Below, piece after piece: positions 58,298 to 64,000 of a DNA stretch of 64,000 nt. The notes under the pieces are model-generated. The model did not search any database and was not told the DNA's origin. It was given only the letters and a program-made list of their open reading frames with translations. A program made the position numbers and the translations under genes. How positions within the stretch are numbered: the stretch's first letter is position 1; each line of letters starts with the position of its first letter. Source of the DNA: Liolophura sinensis (taxonomy: Eukaryota > Mollusca > Polyplacophora > Chitonida > Chitonidae); contig NC_088304.1 of the NCBI RefSeq assembly GCF_032854445.1, positions 35,451,551 to 35,515,550 of the forward strand, given 5' to 3'.

Positions 58298-58463
58298 TAT
58301 TCTCTCCGGCCGTAAGTGGGAAGGTCTGCCAGCAACCTGCGGATGGTCGTGTTTTTCCCCCGGGCTGTGCCCGGTTTCCACCCACCATAATGCTGGCCGC
58401 CGTAGTATAAGTGAAATATTCTTGAGTACGGCGTAAAACACCAGTCAAATAAATAAATAAATA
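58298..58463 (+). repeat. SINE-1 copy, 5' truncated (left arm of second inverted pair)
   Basis: TTCTCTCCGGCCGTAAGTGG to CACCAGTCAAATAAATAAAT; full 3' half with tail. Confidence 0.92.
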
Positions 58464-58590
58464 TTTGATTTATTTATTTTTTGTAATTGATGAATTTAAG
58501 TCGTACTCAAGAATATTTCACTTACACGACGGCGGCCAGCATTATAGTGGGGGGAATCCGGGCAGAACCTGGGGGAAAACCACGATCATT
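58464..58590 (-). repeat. SINE-1 copy, 5' truncated (right arm of second inverted pair)
   Basis: TTTGATTTATTTATTTTTTG then TAATTGATGAATTTAAGTCGTACTCAAGAATATTTCACTTACACGACGG to AAAACCACGATCATT. It is tail to tail with the preceding copy, as at 42579-42846. Confidence 0.88.
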
Positions 58591-59458
58591 GTGACATTTT
58601 GTAATGCATGCTCTGGTTGAGTAATTTTGGAATCAGCGGCTCTGGAGGATAAAATGAAGTCTTCAATCCATTTTACATTAAACAGCAGCAGTTAGTTTTT
58701 CTCCTGAATCCCTTGTGATTTTCACAACTGTGAGATCTCCAGGTTATCGTGACAAAAGCGTGATCTAGCAGCTAATCAGCTTGATAAAAGAATCGCCTAA
58801 TCACAGATTGTCATCGATTTATCGAAAAAAGGGACCCTTTGAAACTCCTACAGCCCACCGATAAAACAATGTGTTAAGCACACTTGCCTGGTTCGTTCCA
58901 TGCCCCAGAATGCATGTATAGATAATACATGAAGCGCAACTGCAAACAAAGACTATGGCTGTAAAGGAAATGAAGAAAGTTATGCAAATATTTTTTTATA
59001 TTTTCATTTTTCAGGCATATTTTATAGCGTGCCCCATCGGATTCTTCCAACAACACAGTTGCTTTGACAGCTATCACCGCTTACGTCACGACTGTAGGTT
59101 GCTTAATTTCCGGTCTGACCACTGGGACTTTCCAAGAAACTCCAGTTTAAATTCTTTTTAATCCCCGAAGAAGACAGCTAAGAGGTTTTTGTGCACCTAT
59201 ATATATTTAGGACAGAACTGCACGTTAAGAAATGAAACCCAACTTTTCATGTGTCCTTGAGGTATCAAGTCGTGATCACTGTTATAGGCTATTTTCATGA
59301 GACTCTACTTCCTGTAAAGAGCTTGTTATGTTCACAGAAAAAAAATAAAGTCTTTAGTGTCATCGCATATTTTAAATGTTTTTTCTCCCAAGGATCCTTT
59401 AATTACTAGCAGAAAATCTCATTCTATGCTGTCAAACTATGACGGAAGCAAGCAGACA
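58591..59458. other. Non-coding stretch
   Basis: A 68-codon frame at 58955-59161 follows TTTTCATTTTTCAG (acceptor-like) with ACPIGFFQQHSCF, loosely like a C-type-lectin start, but lacks the rest of that domain; not called. Confidence 0.35.
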
Positions 59459-59584
59459 AGTCAGATGAGAAATGTAAGTCAGATGAGAAATGTAAGTCAG
59501 ATGAGGAATGTAAGTCAGATGAGGAATGTAAGTCAGATGAGAAATGTAAGTCAGATGAGGAATGTAAGTCAGATGAGGAATGTG
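59459..59584. repeat. 18-bp tandem repeat, seven copies
   Basis: The unit is AGTCAGATGAGAAATGTA with an A/G variant (GAGGAA). It reads SQMRNV on + and is open on both strands because of its period. It is not associated with a recognisable gene. Confidence 0.95.
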
Positions 59585-60324
59585 CATATGAATGAGTTAT
59601 TAACTGACCATGATAACTGCTATGCCCAAGATAAAGATAAGCCATAGTTACATACATCGTTACCGTCATATGTTGTTGTTTTAGCATTGCTGGGTGTTCA
59701 CTGTTTCTTCGTCCATCAAGAAGTATCCGGGCTCAGAAACCGTTAGCCGTACAATGTTCATTTTCATTGCGTAATCAGCCCTTTATGCCTTAATCACATT
59801 AGGGTAATCACGCATGTAAAATCCTTCACGCACACATGCCAGTCATCCAAGTTAAGCTTTTCTTTCCTCTACCAGTGTTCTGGCCTTGGTGCCAATTTTG
59901 TATTAGGTGTGTTGCCATTCAATTTAAGATTATTAAATACACTCAAGTACAATAACTCCTTGATCAAAAATATTTTCACAGAATTTTCCTGCGGAGATCT
60001 GATTTAGTTTTTCTCCTGCAAAGTCAAAAAAAACAAACTTGGATTAACTTTTGACGCCTGCCCATACCTAAGGTTGATTCGCTGAAGGGTTCAGTAATTA
60101 TATTTCCTTTCCAGCTGGTTAAAGCGCACTCTGTTGTGGGAACATAAAAAATTTCATCAAATACTATGTTCCTGTTTTGTTTCACAATGTCAGCATTGGG
60201 AGCTGAATGGTCCAGAGGCTCCTCTACGTACATGTCATATAATCTTACTGTCAGCTAATGGGAGCTCTGTCCACATTTGTCACACGTGCATAGATAAAGT
60301 ATGTAATAATTACATCAATATCGT
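59585..60324. other. Non-coding stretch
   Basis: Nothing recognised. Confidence 0.3.
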
Positions 60325-60575
60325 ACATCGGGGGCGATCCAGGGTCAATCCTGGGTCGGGTCATAAGACCTTAAAAGAGGAAAAGGCTTAAAAGCTTCCT
60401 TGCATGGCGTTCAGCATTAAGGAGATAGTACAACGACTGGTTGCCCCGTATCGGTATAATACCTCGGATGGAGCCGCTTTCTTGCCTTCGGTAAGTCGTC
60501 TCAGTTAAGCAGAACTAGATAAAAGAGCTGTGGAAATCCTAAAGCAAACCCTAAGCACTCACTCACTCAATATCG
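60325..60575 (+). repeat. SINE-2 family copy
   Basis: CGGGGGCGATCCAGGGTCAA then TCCTGGGTCGGGTCATAAGACCTTAAAAGAGG, GGCGTTCAGCATTAAGGAGA, ACAACGACTGGTTGCCCCGT, and a tail AAACCCTAAGCACTCACTCACTCA. Confidence 0.75.
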
Positions 60576-61960
60576 TACATGATTCATCCTTTACTTCAGA
60601 TCAATGAGGCATGGAGTCATCACTGATAAATCTGACAGGTAGAGTCGTGACAAGAATCCGGCCTTACCTAACAACGGAGCTGGCGTGAAAAACTCATTAA
60701 ATCATCAACGCCCTATTACATGGGGAAACACCCTGGCAATACGTAATCGTGCCTGGGAAGTTCGGATGTATTGGTATAAATCTAGTCTCCAGGGAAGGGT
60801 AGGCAAGCACTGTGTTTCCTGTTACAGTTCTGTCAGCCTTTTTTTACGAGATGAATTGGTTTCGATTGAATTTTGTTACCTGGTGTTGTTTAATAAACCA
60901 AACCTTTGGGCATCACCTCGGTAAGTATGACATATACTGACAAAGCACAACAGAAATAAAAAGAAAGTTGACACGAAGGCCATTAGCGGCGAAGTTCTCC
61001 GAAAACAATTATCCAACGACCTAGATAACGTATGTGCAAGTCAGATGCAATGCTCAGAGGTGGAATTACCATGACTTTTATGTATGCTAAATGACCAATG
61101 AGAGATTACCAACATGTCACCCTTACTATCATTTTGGTTCCTACGAAGTCCTTCGGTCTGTCAATAAAGAATATGAAATTAGCGGGTCATACCTATATGG
61201 AAGTGTTGTGCTTCTATATTGCCATCTTAGGATGAGAATAAAGGTCAAACAGGAATGGTCATTTTTCACACCAACTACACGAAAAATAACGTAGGAGTTT
61301 GAATTAGCCGGTGGTTAAGGGAGTCTAAAAAACATGGCCCACATTCTTTGGCCAAAGAAATTCAGCTAATCAAAGTATGAAAAGATTCAATGATATTCCC
61401 GGCTGTTTTCAAATCGAATCCCTATTGAGGTCAGACTACAGTTTCGCGGAATAAACGAGTGAATCTAAAATGTCCACAGCATCGTTTACCGATAGGGGGC
61501 TAAATGTACTAAATGATGTGGAGGAGTATACACACATAGTGTTCCATAACGCATAGTCTCGATTGCTTGACCAAAGTTTTGAGCATTTTGTGTATCAACA
61601 CAACGCTCGAGGAATGCAAATAGAAAACATCAAAACGGAAGTGATCTTTCGTGATTCCAGATATGTCCTGGCGGATGCATCGAAACAGTGAACTCCCTGG
61701 TGAGTACACGTGAGAATAAAACAACGATCATTCTTTTTAAGCCTTAATCACCGATGTTCATCCAATCATTGGTTACACACGACACTCTAGATTACAGCCA
61801 GGAACCGTTTCCATCAACATTTATAGTATCTATCGTTCTGTTTCACCTGACAGGTGTTGTAACCCTCGGCCTAGAGCCCGGATGTTCAACCAACAGCAGT
61901 AGGTATGACGCGGAAATGAAGCACGTGAATACAATGTTGCGAGGTCAACGCCTTACCCGC
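60576..61960. repeat. Second segmental duplication, copy 2 (partner 48450-50010)
   Basis: Matched blocks are given under copy 1. The copies are clearly diverged, so this is an old event. The frame 61754-61993 corresponds to 49824-50087 over about 30 residues only. Confidence 0.65.
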
Positions 61961-62149
61961 GCTGAGGATCTATTTTTGTTTTCTATAATATGATTAATTC
62001 ATCGATCGGCACGAGTGATTAGATCATGGGTGAAGGAAAGAGGTTTTTATACTAGAGAAAGGCGACCGTTTGATTCCATCCAGTCATCATACATTAAAGA
62101 CAAGAAGGGTTATGAGAAACCCGACAGCTTGGCGGTGATGGATTCAGTT

Positions 62150-62830
62150 CAAAGGCAGCCCAAATTGACAGGACATTTAATATTATATAATGAGCAGCTG
62201 AAAACTTATAACAGCTGACCGAAACATAGAATCTTACTCTGAGGCCACATATACACCTGCGAAGTGAATGTGATACCTGCAAGTCCAAAACATGGTAGTT
62301 TTTACAAAAACACAAATATCGAGCATAACGTCAAGGTCTTCAAAGCATGTTTATCAAGCCCAAGAAGTTTCATGAACATATCGTATAAACTTTGACAACA
62401 GCTGACCCAAACAAGAAAGCTCCCTTCGTAACGGAGAGCTAAAAATACAAATATCTCTAATTACTCAAAATGAGGAAATCCCCAAATCCTGTTTATCATT
62501 TCACCATGTTTCATAAAGATGACGTGAAAACTGTTTGAATATCTGACCCAAACATGAAACCTTGCCCTGGGCAACAAAACTGAACAGTACTGGCTAAGAT
62601 GAAATGGCAAAGTCACCAACCCGATAATTTGAATGAAAATACAAATACATCTAATTATTTCCAATTATTTATTTCATGAAGTCTTCAAAGCATGCCCATC
62701 GTCCCCACCATGTTTCAGCAAGACGATGCAAAAACTGTGGCAACAGCTGACCCCAACAAAAACACCTTACCCTGGCTCACAATAGTCACAATAGTAAATG
62801 GCCTAGTTATCGTTACAGGCGGCGGGCCAG
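62150..62830. repeat. Diverged tandem repeat, about 170-190 bp period, four copies
   Basis: The core CAACAGCTGACCCAAACAAG recurs as AACAGCTGACCGAAACATAG (62211), CAACAGCTGACCCAAACAAG (62397), ATATCTGACCCAAACATGAA (62539) and CAACAGCTGACCCCAACAAA (62742). TCAAAGCATG and CACCATGTTTCA.AAAGA precede it in most copies. Confidence 0.65.
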
Positions 62831-64000
62831 AGAACCAAGCTTTAGGATTGTGTTCACTGCTAGAGTTCATCTCGGATTTATCACGGTTTTACCAACCAAA
62901 TAGCCGTAAAAAGGTTAAGTAGATTAAATCTGAAATGGGTTATTGAATGAAAGTACAATTTTGATTTAATAATTTGGGCATAAGGCGGTCTGAATCGGGT
63001 TAGTCTATCTTCAAATTCGATTAAAACATCCCGCTTGAGGAAAACCACCATGACATTGCCTTTCGTTTTTGCTAAACATTTGCAGATTTTTTTATGTAAT
63101 GACAACACTTTAGTTATTCTAATTAGTCCAACAGACTTTTTATAGACCGGAAATTGATTGTTGATTCATCAACAGTCGTATATATACCATCGGCCAAGCA
63201 AAGGTGAAGATGTACACGTATGATTGAAGTATAAATAAATCCAGATTAGATTCGCCTTGAAAAAATAAAATGAGTTCCAGTTTTAAATAACGACAGTTGT
63301 TTCTTTGTTGTAACATGTTGTTGCCTCGTTATGGTTGTTTGCGGCGTTAAACCTCACTCATTCAATCATGTTTTCAAAGTTTGTTCTTTGTTCTTTTCAA
63401 TAACTAGCCGATGAGATGTCCACATAATGCAAGTGTTATGAGCTGGCAACAGGAAGAGGTTGAGATTGGTCTCAGCTCATTCCTCACATGAGAATGGGAA
63501 AAGACAACGAAATATCCATACATTACTTCCTTGAAGCAAAGAAAATTACAATTCATATTATATTGATTAAGACTATTGAAGCCAGCCTTTATTTTTAGTC
63601 ATTCTCTTGCAGTAATCTGTAAAGACAAAGTGCATCTGTTGGCGCCAAAATGTTTGACACTAGACAGCCACACGTCTAACCCCATTAAAGCCGCGTATCT
63701 GTTCAATGCCACCGTTTCTTCAACCGAGAAGTAAAAAAAAAGACATCCCGAGAGGATTTCTTGACAGACTTATTCCCAAAACGTTACGTTAACACACCAT
63801 TAATCTGTGATCACGGTTACTTTCTTCTTGTCTCTGTTGTAAGGACTCGAACCCTCACAGGCTTCTCTTGCCACAGCCGATCTGCCGCTGACCCGTGGGG
63901 CCATGCTGGGCATAATCAAAGCTACCTGTTGCTCTTTTGATGGCGCTTTGACGTGAGTAGATTTATTAGATACCTTGCAAAAAGTGTCATTTTTTAGGGT
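62831..64000. other. Non-coding right end
   Basis: At 63325-63370 a SINE-2-like tail (CGGCGTTAAACCTCACTCAT then TCAATC) is visible. GACTCGAACCCTCACAG at 63845 is B-box-like in reverse, without a cloverleaf. No gene recognised. Confidence 0.35.

Noticed and set aside
58955-59161. C-type-lectin-like exon (ACPIGFFQQHSCF after an acceptor-like CAG)
   Set aside because: Only a handful of residues fit; the WND, Cys and Ca-binding motifs of the domain are absent.

Overview
This is animal nuclear DNA, AT-rich and mostly non-coding, most likely from a marine mollusc or another lophotrochozoan. The basis is a protein-coding gene split by a large intron with canonical GT-AG splice sites, plus many copies of a tRNA-headed SINE with a TAAATAAA-type tail whose body (…AGAATATTTCACTTATACGA… on one strand) I know as widespread in molluscan genomes. 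No bacterial, organellar or viral gene organisation is visible.

Only one gene is clear: a two-pore-domain potassium (K2P) channel on the + strand. Coding exon 1 (20274-21156) carries a long cysteine-rich cytosolic N-terminus, M1, the extracellular cap and most of pore loop 1. Coding exon 2 (40839-41524) carries the rest. They join through a 19.7 kb phase-1 intron that splits the first glycine codon of the pore-1 GYG filter. The predicted protein is 522 residues with canonical filters (TIGYG and TIGFG). A good acceptor at 20028 implies at least one upstream 5' UTR exon; a speculative candidate with a promoter-like region lies at 8225-8503. The 5' UTR carries a 36-codon uORF. Candidate poly(A) signals lie at 42481 and 42936.

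Layout: 1-8.2 kb is repeat-scattered sequence without a recognisable gene. 9.0-13.6 kb is a ~152-copy 30-bp minisatellite. 14.1-17.6 kb is a cluster of a terminal-inverted-repeat (TIR) element family. 20.0-41.5 kb is the K2P gene; its intron holds a 51-copy 42-bp minisatellite (23.2-25.3 kb), palindromic elements (26-28 kb) and a collinear segmental duplication (28.6-33.1 kb against 35.2-38.9 kb). 42.6-42.8 kb is an inverted SINE pair that may lie in the K2P 3' UTR. 45.1-45.7 kb is a CATA microsatellite. 47.6-48.2 kb is a nested SINE insertion with a perfect 14-bp target duplication. 48.5-50.0 kb and 60.6-62.0 kb form a second diverged duplication. 50.9-51.6 kb is a 636-bp TIR transposon enclosing a decayed MADF-domain reading frame. 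54-64 kb holds more SINEs, short tandem repeats and no convincing gene.

The long open frames inside the 30-bp, 42-bp and 4-bp arrays follow from period and lack of stop codons; I do not treat them as genes. The most noteworthy items are the K2P channel with its 22-cysteine N-terminus, the captured MADF fragment, the SINE insertion with its empty-site paralogue, and the potential double-stranded RNA structure downstream of the channel stop codon.
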